Source: Episyrphus balteatus (taxonomy: Eukaryota; Arthropoda; Insecta; Diptera; Syrphidae). From it: a stretch of DNA of 64,000 bases. Made by a program: the position numbers and the translations under genes. The notes under the pieces were generated by a model. That model had not been told where the DNA came from. It searched no databases and worked only from the letters and a program-made list of their open reading frames with translations. Of the stretch, positions 13,120-24,045 are shown piece after piece (positions within the stretch are counted from its first letter, which is position 1; each line of letters opens with the position of its first letter). The DNA is taken from assembly GCF_945859705.1 (NCBI RefSeq), contig NC_079137.1, positions 62,094,552 through 62,158,551 on the forward strand, in the 5' to 3' direction.

Positions 13120-14349
13120 TACCTCAGTAACAATATGTGACTTTGCAAAAAGGACGAATGCTACACCAAAGGATTATTTGCTTAGCTAAGAATGAATGTA
13201 TGTACATATTTCCGTTCGTTTTATACACAAATTTCCTCAAAATGTTTACAAAGCCCCGAAACCGAATGCGCGAAAGTGCTTTTTATACTTTGTCTCCTTC
13301 CTTTGTCATCGCAACAGAACAGAAACACACAGGTTTATAACATTCCATACAATCCTTGCAGAGAGTTTCAAAGTGAATTAGGATTTGCAATATTGTTTTC
13401 GGTGGAATTCTACAACACAAACCCCTTTGGGAGCGGACAATTCAATTTGATTTGTGGCAGTTAGAAACTGATGGCATCGAAAGTTTGTCGAAATGATGTA
13501 TTAGATAGAGGGTATGTGCGTGGAGAATTGAGTGAAAACAAATCAAATAGAAACAATGATATAGCGGATGGAAAATATAGCGATTAGCGGAAGTGAAATG
13601 TCTGATTTTAGAATTTTGAGTTGGGGTGGTAAAGGATTTTGTTTGCATTGAAATATTGATACGAGCTTGGAGGTGTTTATTAAGATCTAAAATATTCAAG
13701 GTTTGTTATATTTGAAGAACAATTCCATTGTTTTTTCAGCTCAAAATTGAGAATATACAATTTTGTAAAAAAAGTAAAGGATAGGCACCGAAATGAATAA
13801 AATTAAACTAAACTTTTAACTAATTAGGAAAGAAGATTTATCATTCATATTTTCAGCAACTGTTTTTTACAGAAATTGTTATTTTTAATATAAAGGTTTT
13901 CTTATTTAATTATTTTGTAGGCATACATGTAAAAAAAATTGAAATTGAGAAAATTCAGAATAAAGTTTTTTACTCAGCTCTTTTGTTTTTGTACGGGTTA
14001 TTTTTTATTTTTAGTACCTACTCATAATTTATGCTTAAAAAATCATTATTGAATTTTTGATGAAATATGCATTTTCCAAAAGACCAATACTAATACTTAT
14101 TACTATTTTAGGAGTTCTAGAAACCAGAAAAAAAAAGACAATTTAAACTAGGACTAGGAACAATAAAGAGTTGAGAACCAAACTTAATTATTACTTAAAA
14201 TGTAGACCTCCAACTTTCGAAATCTATACAAAATGTTACTTCTCTTGGTTATGATATTATTATTAATTACCATAATTGAATGTAAATCATAAAAATAAAG
14301 AAGTAAATCCAGAATAAAATTGAAAAAAAAAAACTTAAATTTGCAGGAT
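13120..14349. other. Single-copy AT-rich DNA, no gene
   Basis: Contains copy 4 of the 28-bp motif at 13961-13988. Three overlapping frames at about 13137-13464 are mutually inconsistent and show no domain. Confidence 0.45.
13961..13988 (-). repeat. 28-bp dispersed motif, copy 4 (reverse strand)
   Basis: The reverse strand reads AAACAAAAGAGCTGAG followed by TAAAAAACTT. It is the most diverged of the four copies but retains the AAAGAGCTGAG core. Confidence 0.55.
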
Positions 14350-14357
14350 CTTGTGAT

Positions 14358-15552
14358 TAGAACTGAAGCAAATCGTATGTATTCGTTACTAAAATGCGGG
14401 TATTCACTTCAGTAACGAGTAACGAAACGTTACTTTCTAAACAGTATCGTTACTCGTATGTTTCGTTACTGGGTACTCAAGTAATGAAACAAAGATACGA
14501 AACATACGAGTAACGACGCGATTCCAGTTGCAATACTAAATCCTATGTAAGAGATACGAAATGAAGTGACACTCAATTTGTCGCATTTCGCATCTCGTGT
14601 CGGTATCGTAACCATAGTCAGAATGCTAACTGCAGATAATTATCTGGAGTTTACTTTTGTCTCGATTAAAACAGTAGTGCCAAGGTTCAATAATCATTGT
14701 GTTATCGATAATTTATACAGAAATATCAAAAGAGACGTTTTTGTATTTTCTCTATTTGGCCGAAATATGTATATCCACGACGCAACCAATCTGTTTATGG
14801 CCTTGGTGTTAATGGTATTGATATTGATATTAAGCTTAAGAATGTACAAAAGTTTTTTGGTTTTTCAAAATATTTGTTTATTTTCGGTGCAAAATTTTCA
14901 ACACAAAAAAAAAGCAGAGAAAACGAGGTTTGAAAATCACTCTCAATAGAAAAAATAAATGAAAAATTGTTCGACATCGTTGTATTAAAGTGTTAATATT
15001 TCGAGATCTGCGCGTTGTACTTTTGAAATAAAGGTCTCTAAAGAATTGTGATAAGATTACTGAACGAATATAAACAAAAAATTACCAAAGTTTTGTCGAA
15101 AAATTTTGAAAAAAATCAAAAAAGTTTTCACGTTTGATTAAAAAAAAACGAAAAAAATTCAATATAGCTACCTTTTAACTCTTATTACATGAGAATGCCG
15201 CAACTAATTTTAATGTTTATGACCTTAAAATGTAGCTTAGATTATAGAAATTGTTTTTGGTTTTTTTCAAAAAAAAAATTTTTACACCCTTATACCAATA
15301 TACGAAACATACTTAAAATACCAAACATACGAAACGTATCAAATACATGAAATATACGAAATGTACGAAACACACGAAGCATGCGAAAGTAACGAAAGTA
15401 ACGAAACATGCGAAACACCCGAAACATACGAAATATGCGAAAAATGCGAAACATACGAAAGTAACGAGTAACGATATTATTGATGCGGGTACTAGTATCA
15501 AAAGTAACGTATACATGCGGGTACTCATTTTGTCGTTACTTTTACAGCCCTA
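14358..15552. mobile_element. hAT-like non-autonomous element, 1.2 kb
   Basis: Flanked by an exact 8-bp direct repeat, CTTGTGAT, at 14350-14357 and 15553-15560. Termini are TAGAACTG on the left and, on the opposite strand, TAGGGCTG on the right. Both subterminal regions carry GTAACGAGTAACG and GCGGGTA(C/T)TCA-type words in opposing orientations. The right third (15300-15470) is a degenerate 9-10-bp repeat of ACGAAACAT. An 8-bp duplication and these termini fit the hAT superfamily. The 127-codon open frame at 14566-14949 does not look like a hAT transposase. Confidence 0.75.
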
Positions 15553-15573
15553 CTTGTGATCTTGATGAGGTAC

Positions 15574-16975
15574 CAGGGTTGTAAAAAATCATTTTATTAC
15601 TAACGCATTTGCTCTAGATTACAAATTAAAAAAAAAAAATGTATTGCAAATAAAAAAAAATATTTATTGCAATTGAAAAATATTTGCATTGAAAAAAAAA
15701 ATTTGTATTGCAAATAAAAATATTTTGCATTAAAAAAAAATTTTTTATTGCAAATAAAACATTTTATTGAAAAAAAAAAAATCAATGCAAAATGTATGCA
15801 TTTAATATTTTCTTTTAATATTCGATAACTTTTTGACTATATATTAGTTACTTCAAATATTCAAATTTCTAGGAAATTCGACGAATTAAAAAAAAAAATA
15901 TTTAATGCACACACATTGAATTTTTTTTTTCAATGCAGAAAATAGCAATGCAAAATATTTTTATTTGCAGTAAAAATTTGATTTTCAATGCAAATTTTTC
16001 TCATTTGCAATACAATTTCTTTTTAATGCAAAATATTTTGAGTTGCAATAAATATTTTTTTTTCAATGCCAAAATTTTTCAGTTGCAATAAAAAATTTTT
16101 TTTAATGCAAATACTTTTCAGTTGCAATAAAAATTTTTTACTTGCTCTATAAGGCAAGTATTGGTTTCGTGTCGAAAAAAAAATTTGAGGTTTTAATCAA
16201 AACCAACATTACGATGATGGAGAATTCCAAAAAAGTGGGTCCCACAATTCCGTCCGTGCGTCTGTGCGTCTGTGCGGTTGTGCGTCCATCTGTACACATT
16301 TCCACAGTCTAAACGGGTGGACGGATTTTCTTCAAATTTGGTACAGATGATTTTTATGGAATTCTGAAAGTTAGTTTTTTTTTGTTTTTTTTATATCTCG
16401 CTTAGAAAGTGTACCTCCCATACAAATTTTTCAATTCAAACCAAATAACTCGAAAACGGCGGATTAAACTTTGCAGACGTAATATTTGAAGCAATTGCAA
16501 CAAAACTGCATTTTTAGTTTTTCTCAAAAAAGTCAAAAAAGTGTACCTCCCATACAAATTTTTCAAATTATACCAAATAACTATAAAATGGCTCTAACGA
16601 TTTTGATTAAACCTTACAATCGTAATATTCAAAGCAATTACAATAAAACTGCATTCTTATTTTTTTCAAAAAAAGTCAAATAAAAAAACATTTTTTTTTT
16701 ATTTAACAAAATTTTGCCCTAAATGTCAACATCAACAAAATTTCTTTAATTGATTTATACAGAGGCAGCTCTTAAAATCTACAAATAAACTAACATAAAA
16801 GTTTTTTAAACTGCAAGAGCAAGTACGTGCGACCCCAGTAGTGCATTTTATTTTTAATGCAAATATTTTTCAGTTACAACAAATATTTTTTCTTAATTGT
16901 AATTTTTTTTATTTGCAATAAATATTTTTTTTTTATTTCAAGTGGTTTTTTTTAATTGATATTTTTACAACCCTG
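15574..16975. mobile_element. CAGGGTTG-ended palindromic element, copy 1
   Basis: The left terminus CAGGGTTGTAAAAA and right terminus TTTTTACAACCCTG are inverted repeats. The arms are built from ATTGCAAATAAAAA-type words on the left and their complements (TTTTTATTTGCAAT) on the right, around a core with TTCGATAACTT ... AATTCGACGAATT. Copies 2 (19425) and 3 (26212) share arms and core. The right arm is split by a type-2 HINE at 16139-16855. Flanking bases (TGAGGTAC / ATCGTTAC) are not a clear duplication. The CAGGG ends resemble hAT termini, but the class is uncertain. Confidence 0.7.
16139..16855 (+). mobile_element. Helentron-like element (HINE copy I, type 2)
   Basis: Begins TACTTGCTCTATAAGGCAAG and ends AGAGCAAGTACGTGCGACC plus the CCCAGTAGTGCA hairpin region. 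TACTTGCTCT and AGAGCAAGTA are a perfect 10-bp subterminal inverted repeat. The stretch with AAAAAAGTGGGTC resembles type 1, but the adjacent array is GTGCGTCT-like rather than GTCT. The body (CCTCCCATACAAATTTTTCA) differs from type 1 and is tandemly duplicated with a period of about 132 bp (16411 and 16543). Inserted into the right arm of CAGGGTTG copy 1. No protein coded. Confidence 0.8.
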
Positions 16976-16983
16976 ATCGTTAC

Positions 16984-19424
16984 AGTTGTAGTTTTTTAAT
17001 TTAAAGTCAGGGAAGAACAGTTGACAAATGAAGGCTTATGCTTGCTAGACGATATAGTGACGTTTTTTTTTTATATAAATAATAAATATAAAATTATGAT
17101 AAACATAAATTATTTTCTTGAAAACAATTTTAGTTATTTTATTTTTTTCCTTAAAATTCATCCATTTTATTTGGTAATTTTTGAACAATGTTTACGATTT
17201 TGTTTTACTTATTTTTGTAAACCTACGAATATTGTAAATATTTTGAACGGTGGTCTTATGGCAACAATAATTCCTCCACAAAGAAAACAAACAATTAACG
17301 CCTTTACAAATTACACCGCATTGAACCCTAAATTAAAGTAAATTCAACCAAAACTCTCTACAAAACGTGTCAAGTCAAACAAAAAGAAAGACGAAATGTC
17401 CCAAACTACGTCGCCCGTTGATGACATGATGACAATCATTTCGTTTATTTATCATTGCGGTCTATGTCCATCTCCTTTCTTCAATTTTTAGGTCACACGC
17501 CACTCCTTTTTGCTGTATCACTCGTTTGTAGAATTGTAACTTTATTTACACAGTATCCTTTTCCACAAAAAAAAAAAAAGAAAAGACAAGCCACGTGCTT
17601 TTCACTTCACAAATCAAATTACAGAGTGTATTTTAATAAGCTTCTTGTGTTTATTCTAAAAATCAACAAAGTTCCAACTTCAATCAAGTACAACTCTCAC
17701 TCCCACAATTTTTTGTGTCCTCTTATACAAACCCCATTCTAATATTATTTCCACTTTGATTAGAAAAAATAACGCCTGAATAGTTAGCCAAAGTTCATTT
17801 AACCTAAAAATCCTTTTAGCCTTATGCGCCTGAATGAGGACTCATTGATTAATGAAAATCGAAATGCGGTCAAATTAATAATATCGAAAAGGCATTTTCG
17901 GTCTTTTAATTTTCAAAGTACCTCTCACCGACCGATACCAACACAAAACAGTGGCAGGACGAAAAATCCTGTTTTCATTAGGAACGAAGGTATGCATTCA
18001 AACATTAGTTAGTTGCGATTAAACACTATGAACTGTGACTGTGACGATTAACCGCGCGTTGTATAGCAGATTCAATGTTATCCTCTCAGAAACAAGGACT
18101 CTCTGGTCCTTGATAAGGGTTGTCAAAGTGAATTACAAACGGACACTTTCTATTTATCGCAATTATGTGTCGTGTGTGAGACAGTCAGCCCTGCACGTGT
18201 GCCAATCTAATGACCACAGAGAGCCACAATGAAAAATAGAAATCAACAAACATGGTCCGGTTGGATCCTTTGCATCAGAAAAGGGAGATTGACCAGTGTC
18301 CTTTCGTCCGATGGATGGGCATTGTTCCTGGCTGACAATCGTGTCTGGTCATCGATAATGTGTTGCGGAGAATGGTTTTTGTCACTGCTTTAGAATATAC
18401 TGTGATATTGTATTGGTGGCGGGTGGTTTTGACCATATTCCCATCCTTTTTTGATACTTTTTGCTGTATCTAAAAGGATAAAATACATGCGTGCATACAT
18501 TTACTTATACAGATATTTTATTCGTATCTCTATTTATCACAGAAAAATGCCCTCTCTCAATGGGAAACAGATAGACTTCTAACCGACAACGACGACAACG
18601 ACGACAACGATTATCGGGTTGGCATTGATGGATGAGTGTGCAGCTTTTTGTTGGGAATCCTTGTTGCATGTTTTTCATCGTGGTATAAAGAAAGATCTAT
18701 TGATTTATTTTCAACGATTTGGTGGAATGTCCTTTTTTGTATTGAAAATGTGCAACTAAGCTTTTTTTTTTGGGTTGGTAGAGTGCAGCAAGTAATTGAT
18801 ATTCTCGAGGAAGAGAAATGCACTTCTGGCAGTTTGGCAAAATTAATTTTCTTAATTGATTAAATTTGTTCAATGTGTTTTCGTATAAAATAATAGAGAA
18901 AATTAAATTTTTAAAAATAAATGGTGTCATTTGAAAATGTACCTACTTAATTGATTGGAAACATTTTGTTAGCCTTTGAGCTGGTATTATTTCATTATAA
19001 AGTCCTTTTGTCAGTCACTGTGGAATTTAGAATGATTTGTTGTACTTTTTTTGTAGGCAGTATTTTTGAAATTCTATTTGTAGATTGTGATTTATTGGGA
19101 TATATCTATTAAGTAATTATATTACCACGGATAGTAAAATTTTAACACCAGATATAGTGGTATAAAAATATAAAAGTTTTGGGCAAGACTTATCATCTAT
19201 TCTCTAGAGAGTCTTGATACTAAAAACTTTAAATAATAATGAAAGAAAACGGCAGTGTAAATAACACAAAATTATTTTTTTTTTATAATCTGGTTTATAA
19301 AACGAAATACAAAATTTTACTTTCCCAAATTTTTTCTAGGATGCGCAATATCGCAATTTATATCCTTTTTATACAAATTTTTTTTTATAGAAAGAATAAC
19401 ATACAAGATTGTTTGAATGTAAGA
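16984..19424. other. Single-copy region, no gene
   Basis: More complex sequence than the surrounding transposons, with a short CGACAA-type array at 18584-18610. Frames at 17021-17341, 17455-17742 and 18636-18863 show no domain, and several run through A/T tracts. TTTTGTCAGTCACTGTGG near 19001 resembles a Tc1 terminus but has no partner. Confidence 0.5.
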
Positions 19425-19869
19425 CAGGGTTGCGAAAATGGCAATTAAAATAAATGCATTAGAAAATAAAAACTGTTGCAAATTAAAAAAATTGCATAAA
19501 AAAATTTATTGCAATTTATTTTGCTTAAAATTTTTTTTTTTTGCAAATAAAAAATTTTGTATTGAAAAAAAAAATTCAATGCAAAATGTGTTCATAAAAT
19601 ATTTTTTTTTTTATATTCCTCGACATTTTTACAATTTTGACTATTTGGCCTTACATTAGGTTCAATGATGTTATAGTTGACATAACTTATGTATGGTCAA
19701 ATAATCAAAATTATAAGAAATCCGACGAATATTAAAAAAAAAATTAAATAAACACATTTTGCATTGATTTTTTTTTTCAATGCGGAAAATTTTGTATTTG
19801 CAATAATTTTTTTCTCATTGCAAAATATTTTTAGTTGCAACAATTATTTTTTTTTTAATGCAAATATTT

Positions 19870-21292
19870 CACTTGCGGTATAGGTACTGGGCAAGTTTAG
19901 GATTCGAAAAAAAAAAATCGAACTCGAGAGAACAATTTTACATGACATAACCATGCTGGAGAATGCCAAAAAAGTGGGTCCGGTAATTCTGTCTGTCTAT
20001 CCTTCTGTAAGTACCTCGAGCTACAGCCTTAACTACTGGAGCTATTTTCTTCAAACTTGGTAGTTAACAGTTTTGGGTGACAGGACAAATTGGAATAATT
20101 TTTTTACGATTTTTAAAAAATATTTCAAATTTTTTTTTTGAAAAATCGATTTTTTAAAAACGGGGTTTTATCAACCAAAATTTATAAACAAAAACGTTCA
20201 AATAAACGTTACATAAAAATTTTAAAAAATTTTCAAAAAAAAAATTTTGGATTTTTAAAAAATATTTCAAAATTTTTTTTTTTGAAAAATCGATTTTTTG
20301 AAAACGGGGTTTTATCGAAATTTCGTTTTTGTGTGTTGAATAATATTATCTTGAAAATGGCATACAAACTTTTTTTTGAAAAATGTTAGAAAATTTGTAT
20401 ATATTTACCTACATATGTAAAAACTAGTGATGGGAACTATTGAATAAAAACTATCAAACTATCGACAGTTGTAAAATATTCATTCATTCGATAGTTTGAA
20501 ACCATTCATTCATTTATTTAGTTACTATTTTCATTCGAACAGTTTTCTTATTCGATAGTTTTTTCATTCGAATAGTTTTTTAATTCGAATAGTTTTTTTG
20601 TTCGATAGTTTTTTCATTCGAATAGTTTTCTTTAACAATAGTTTTTCCATTTGAATGTTTTTTTTGTTCGATAGTTGTTTCATTCGAATAGTTTTTTTAA
20701 ACGATAGTTTTTTCATTCGAATAGTTTTCTTTAACGATAGTTTTTTCATTTGACTGTTTTTTTGTTCGATAGTTTTTTCATTCGAATAGTTTTTTTAAAC
20801 GATAGTTTTTTCATTTCAATGTTTTTTTTGTTCGATAGTTTTTTCATTCGAATAGTTTTTTTTAAATGATAGTTTTTTTCATTCGAATAGTTTCTTTTTA
20901 TTTGATAGTTTATTCGATAGTTTTTATTCGAATGAATAAATGAATGAACTATTCGATAGTTCAAATCATTCAGTTACTATACTATCGATAGTTCAAATTA
21001 TTCGATAGTTCCCATCACTAGTAAAAACGATTTTCGAATTTTTTTATTCTAAAAATTCCTTTTTTTGGAAGAAATCAAATTAAATACTTATTTCTGTGTA
21101 AAAGTTTTTTAAATCGGTGTTTAATTAATTATGAAAACAGATATTTTTTTTTACATTTTTGTATGAAATTCCTTAAAAATAACAAAATTAAAATTTTCTC
21201 TAATTTTATTTTTTTTTCGGTTAAAAGCTTTAACATAAGAGTTACTTTAACCATAAGAGCAAGTACGTGTGCCCCAGTCGTGAATTTCATTT
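19870..21292 (+). mobile_element. Helentron-like element (HINE copy B, type 1)
   Basis: Begins CACTTGCGGTATAGGTAC and ends GAGCAAGTACGTG followed by GCCCCAGTCGTGAA. It contains the AAAAAAGTGGGTCCGG stretch and TTCTTCAAACTTGGTAG, but the microsatellite is only about two GTCT units. About 140 bp of the body (GAAAAATCGATTTTTT ... AACGGGGTTTTATC) is locally duplicated near 20140 and 20290. It is interrupted by a hAT MITE at 20425-21020, flanked by the duplicated target GTAAAAAC. Confidence 0.75.
20425..21020. mobile_element. hAT MITE, 596 bp, with exact 8-bp target duplication
   Basis: Terminal inverted repeats TAGTGATGGGAACTAT / ATAGTTCCCATCACTA are perfect. GTAAAAAC is repeated exactly at 20417-20424 and 21021-21028. 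Both are typical of hAT elements. The interior is mostly a tandem repeat of about 33 bp (TTCGATAGTTTTTT plus CATTCGAATAG), partly organised as 66-bp pairs (unit starts at 20601, 20667, 20765, 20831). Open frames read from it (20564-20964, reverse) are repeat artefacts. No transposase is encoded. Confidence 0.92.
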
Positions 21293-21347
21293 TGATTTGT
21301 AATGGAAAAGAAATGCATTGAAAAAAAAATTATTTTTTACAACCCAG

Positions 21348-22855
21348 ATTGAAGGATTAAAATTTTTTACTGCAATAACTATTAAACGTTAATTCTTCTA
21401 TAGTCAATAAGCCACATTTATAAAAATGTATAAATAATAAAATTAAAAGCCCTCTGCATTTATTTTCCATCTGATTAATTAAAGCAATCAATCTAAATAC
21501 AACGAAGAAAATATAAAAACTCAAGCTGGCATAAAACCGTTTCTAACCATTTTTTATTTCAAAAAATATTAAATTGCCAATTCAGTAAAAAAAAATATAG
21601 GTATATAAGACTTTTATTACTGCCCTTTTAAGAATTTGATACAATGTTGTCACCCTTCTACACAAGAATAATTGGGGTTAGAATTGCTACAATGTTGCGC
21701 AAGCAGCCAATATTCTTCCAATTCAAAACCATCAACAATAACAGCTTCAAAGAGATTTTTTTATATTAAAAATTATTAACTACCCAGATCAACCACTTTT
21801 TTATCCACTTTACAATGGCGGCGGGGAATTTTGTTTTTTTTTTTTTTTTTTGTTATTTTTATATTTTGCCTATAAAAAAGAATTAACGATTTGAAGCATT
21901 TATTTGCAATAAAAAACACAGTTATTTCGTTTTATTCATTCGTAATTTTGAAGCATTCTTTTCGATTTTAATCTCAACGCGTGATAAGCAAAGCAACTGG
22001 GAGATTTATTTTGCTTTATGACAACTAAAATTGTGTGTGCAACTTTTTTCTTCATCTTTGGGAGTTGGGATTGATACTATAAAGCACCCTTCTTTGAAGA
22101 GATTGATGGATTTTTCGCTGATTTCGATATCATTCTTTTCCTTAAGAGATTCAAATGGAAGTAACCAACATCTTTTCATTCAATCTTTTTATGAATTCGA
22201 ATTATTATTGAAGATGGAAGTTATTATGTATCTTTTACAATCGCGTCATAACACTTAAGGGCGCGGCAGCAGCATATCTTTTCTTTCCAAAAAAAAAAAG
22301 TATAAAAACCAATCAATCGATGCGCAGCTAACCAGCAGTTGTTGTCAGGACCGAATTCCATACTTTTTCTTTTGACAATAACGCACAAAGTTACAGTTTA
22401 TTATTATGACCGCAATATTTATGACTGAATACAATGTTCCATTTAATTTTAATGTTTTTGAATGTCATTTGGAATGGCTACAATTTCGATACAAAATTTG
22501 TACAACTATGGGTGTTTAATTGATGTCGTCTTTTTGTTAACGAAGAATATTACGATGATGCTTTTGATCGTAAATTATGTTCTGATTTATTTGAAACTTA
22601 TTTTATGGATATTTCGAGATTCGAAGTGATTAAAATTAATATTATTGGATTTTTTGTATTTGAACGAATTATTACTTTGACACTAATAAATTGGTTACTT
22701 TACAAATAAAATGCAATCATAGTTGATTGGATATTGTATGCGGGTAAGGAGTTTCCAAGATGTGGAAATTGAATGGATTTTAAAAGCGTTTTTCGCAAAA
22801 AAAAAAAAACAATACTGCAAGAAAATGCAAACGCAAGTCAAAATGCTAATGCTGA
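21348..22855. other. Single-copy region, no gene
   Basis: AT-rich sequence with T-runs near 21833-21851 and no recognisable coding region. A weak core-promoter-like arrangement at 22301-22345 is listed separately. Confidence 0.45.
22301..22345 (+). promoter_or_regulatory. Weak core-promoter-like sequence
   Basis: TATAAAAA at 22301 is followed about 35 bp later by GCAGTTGTTGTC, which has an initiator-like CAGTT. The spacing is slightly longer than usual for insects, and no convincing transcribed gene follows. CCAGCAGTTGTTGTCA recurs exactly at 39495-39510, also downstream of a TATAAATA (39446). Could be coincidence. Confidence 0.2.
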
Positions 22856-23388
22856 TGCAAAAGCAAAAGTAAAAGCAAAAGCAAAAGCAAAAGCAAAAGC
22901 AAAAGCAAAAGCAAAAGCAAAAGCAAAAGCAAAAGCAAGAGCAAAAGCAAATGCAAAAGCAAAAGCAAAAGCAAAAGCAAGAGCAAAAGCAAGAGCAAAA
23001 GCAAGAGCAAAAGCAAAAGCAAATGCAAAAGCAAAAGCAAAAGCAAAAGCAAAAGCAAGAGCAAAAGCAAGAGCAAAAGCAAGAGCAAAAGCAAAAGCAA
23101 ATGCAAAAGCAAAAGCAAAAGCAAAAGCAAAAGCAAAAGCAAAAGCAAAAGCAAAAGCAAAAGCAAAAGCAAAAGCAAAAGCAAAAGCAAAAGCAAAAGC
23201 AAAAGCAAAAGCAAAAGCAAAAGCAAAAGCAAAAGCAAAAGCAAAAGCAAAAGCAAAAGCAAAAGCAAAAGCAAAAGCAAAAGCAAAAGCAAAAGCAAAA
23301 GCAAAAGCAAAAGCAAAAGCAAGAGCAAAAGCAAATGCAAAAGCAAAAGCAAAAGCAAAAGCAAAAGCAAAAGCAAAATCAAAATGCA
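22856..23388. repeat. (GCAAAA)n hexanucleotide array, about 90 units
   Basis: Near-perfect GCAAAA repeat with GCAAGA and GCAAAT variants. Two blocks of three alternating GCAAGA units followed by GCAAAT are 78 bp apart (starting near 22979 and 23057), a local higher-order duplication. The unit has no stop codon in any frame on either strand, so long Lys-Ala, Gln-Lys, Phe-Ala and Leu frames are artefacts. Confidence 0.97.
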
Positions 23389-24045
23389 AAATGCAAAATG
23401 CAAAATGCAAAATGTAAAATGTAAAATGCAAAATGATAAATGCAAAATGCATGTAAGAAGTAAAAATGCAAAAGGCGAAATGCAAAATGATAAGAGTAAA
23501 AATGAAAAATGCTGAATACCAAATGGAAAATCCAAACTGCTTAAAGTGAAAATGCAAAACAATATGCAAAATGCTCAAAGTAATAATGCAACACAAAATG
23601 CAAAATAAAAATACAAAATTCGAAGTGCTTAATACGATATGAAAAATATTAAATCCAAAATGCAAAATTCTAAATGCAGAACGCGAATTGGCAAATACTA
23701 AATATAATGCAAAGGGCAAAATACAAAATACGAAATTTGGAATGTAAAATGCAAAATACAAAATGGAAAATGCACAATGCAAAATTAAAAATGCAAATGT
23801 AAAATGCAAAATGCTTAAAGTAAAAATGCAAAATTCTTAAAGTAATGCAAAATGAATGCCTAATGAAAAATGCTGAGTGCCTAATGCAAAACGCAAAAAA
23901 AATTCAAAATGCAAAATCAGAAATGTAAAATGTAAAATGCCATAGGTATGCAACATATATAAAATACTTAAAGCAAAAATGCAAAACATAGATAATGCAA
24001 AAAGAAATGCTTAGAAAAAAAATGCAAGACAAAATGCAAAATCAT
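23389..24045. repeat. Degenerate GCAAAAT-type array
   Basis: Continuation of the hexanucleotide array as diverged 7-bp and longer words (GCAAAAT, AAATGCAAAATG, CTTAAAGTAAAAATGC). Order decays rightward until about 24040. It looks like an old, point-mutated extension of the same slippage-prone tract. Confidence 0.85.

Larger units (their letters stand above)
19425..21347. mobile_element. CAGGGTTG-ended palindromic element, copy 2 (host of nested insertions)
   Basis: The left end is CAGGGTTGCGAAAATGG. The right end is ATTTTTTACAACCCAG at 21332-21347, with one terminal change from CCCTG. Left arm, core (ATTCCTCGACATTTTTAC ... AAATCCGACGAATATT) and right arm follow copy 1. Removing the HINE at 19870-21292 brings the right arm back to the expected end. 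Flanking 8-mers ATGTAAGA / ATTGAAGG agree at 5 of 8 positions, at most a decayed duplication. Confidence 0.65.

Noticed and set aside
14566..14949. 127-codon frame inside a hAT-like element as a transposase
   Set aside because: Far too short, with no BED finger, DDE residues or hATC dimerisation motif visible.
20425..21020. CRISPR-like array because of regular 33-bp units
   Set aside because: There are no unique spacers. The units are a continuous tandem repeat inside a hAT MITE in a eukaryotic genome.
22773..23809. Frames of 150-320 codons on both strands (Lys-Ala, Gln-Lys, Leu, Phe-Ala repeats)
   Set aside because: The GCAAAA unit has no stop in any frame; the frames follow from the repeat, with no domain or start context.
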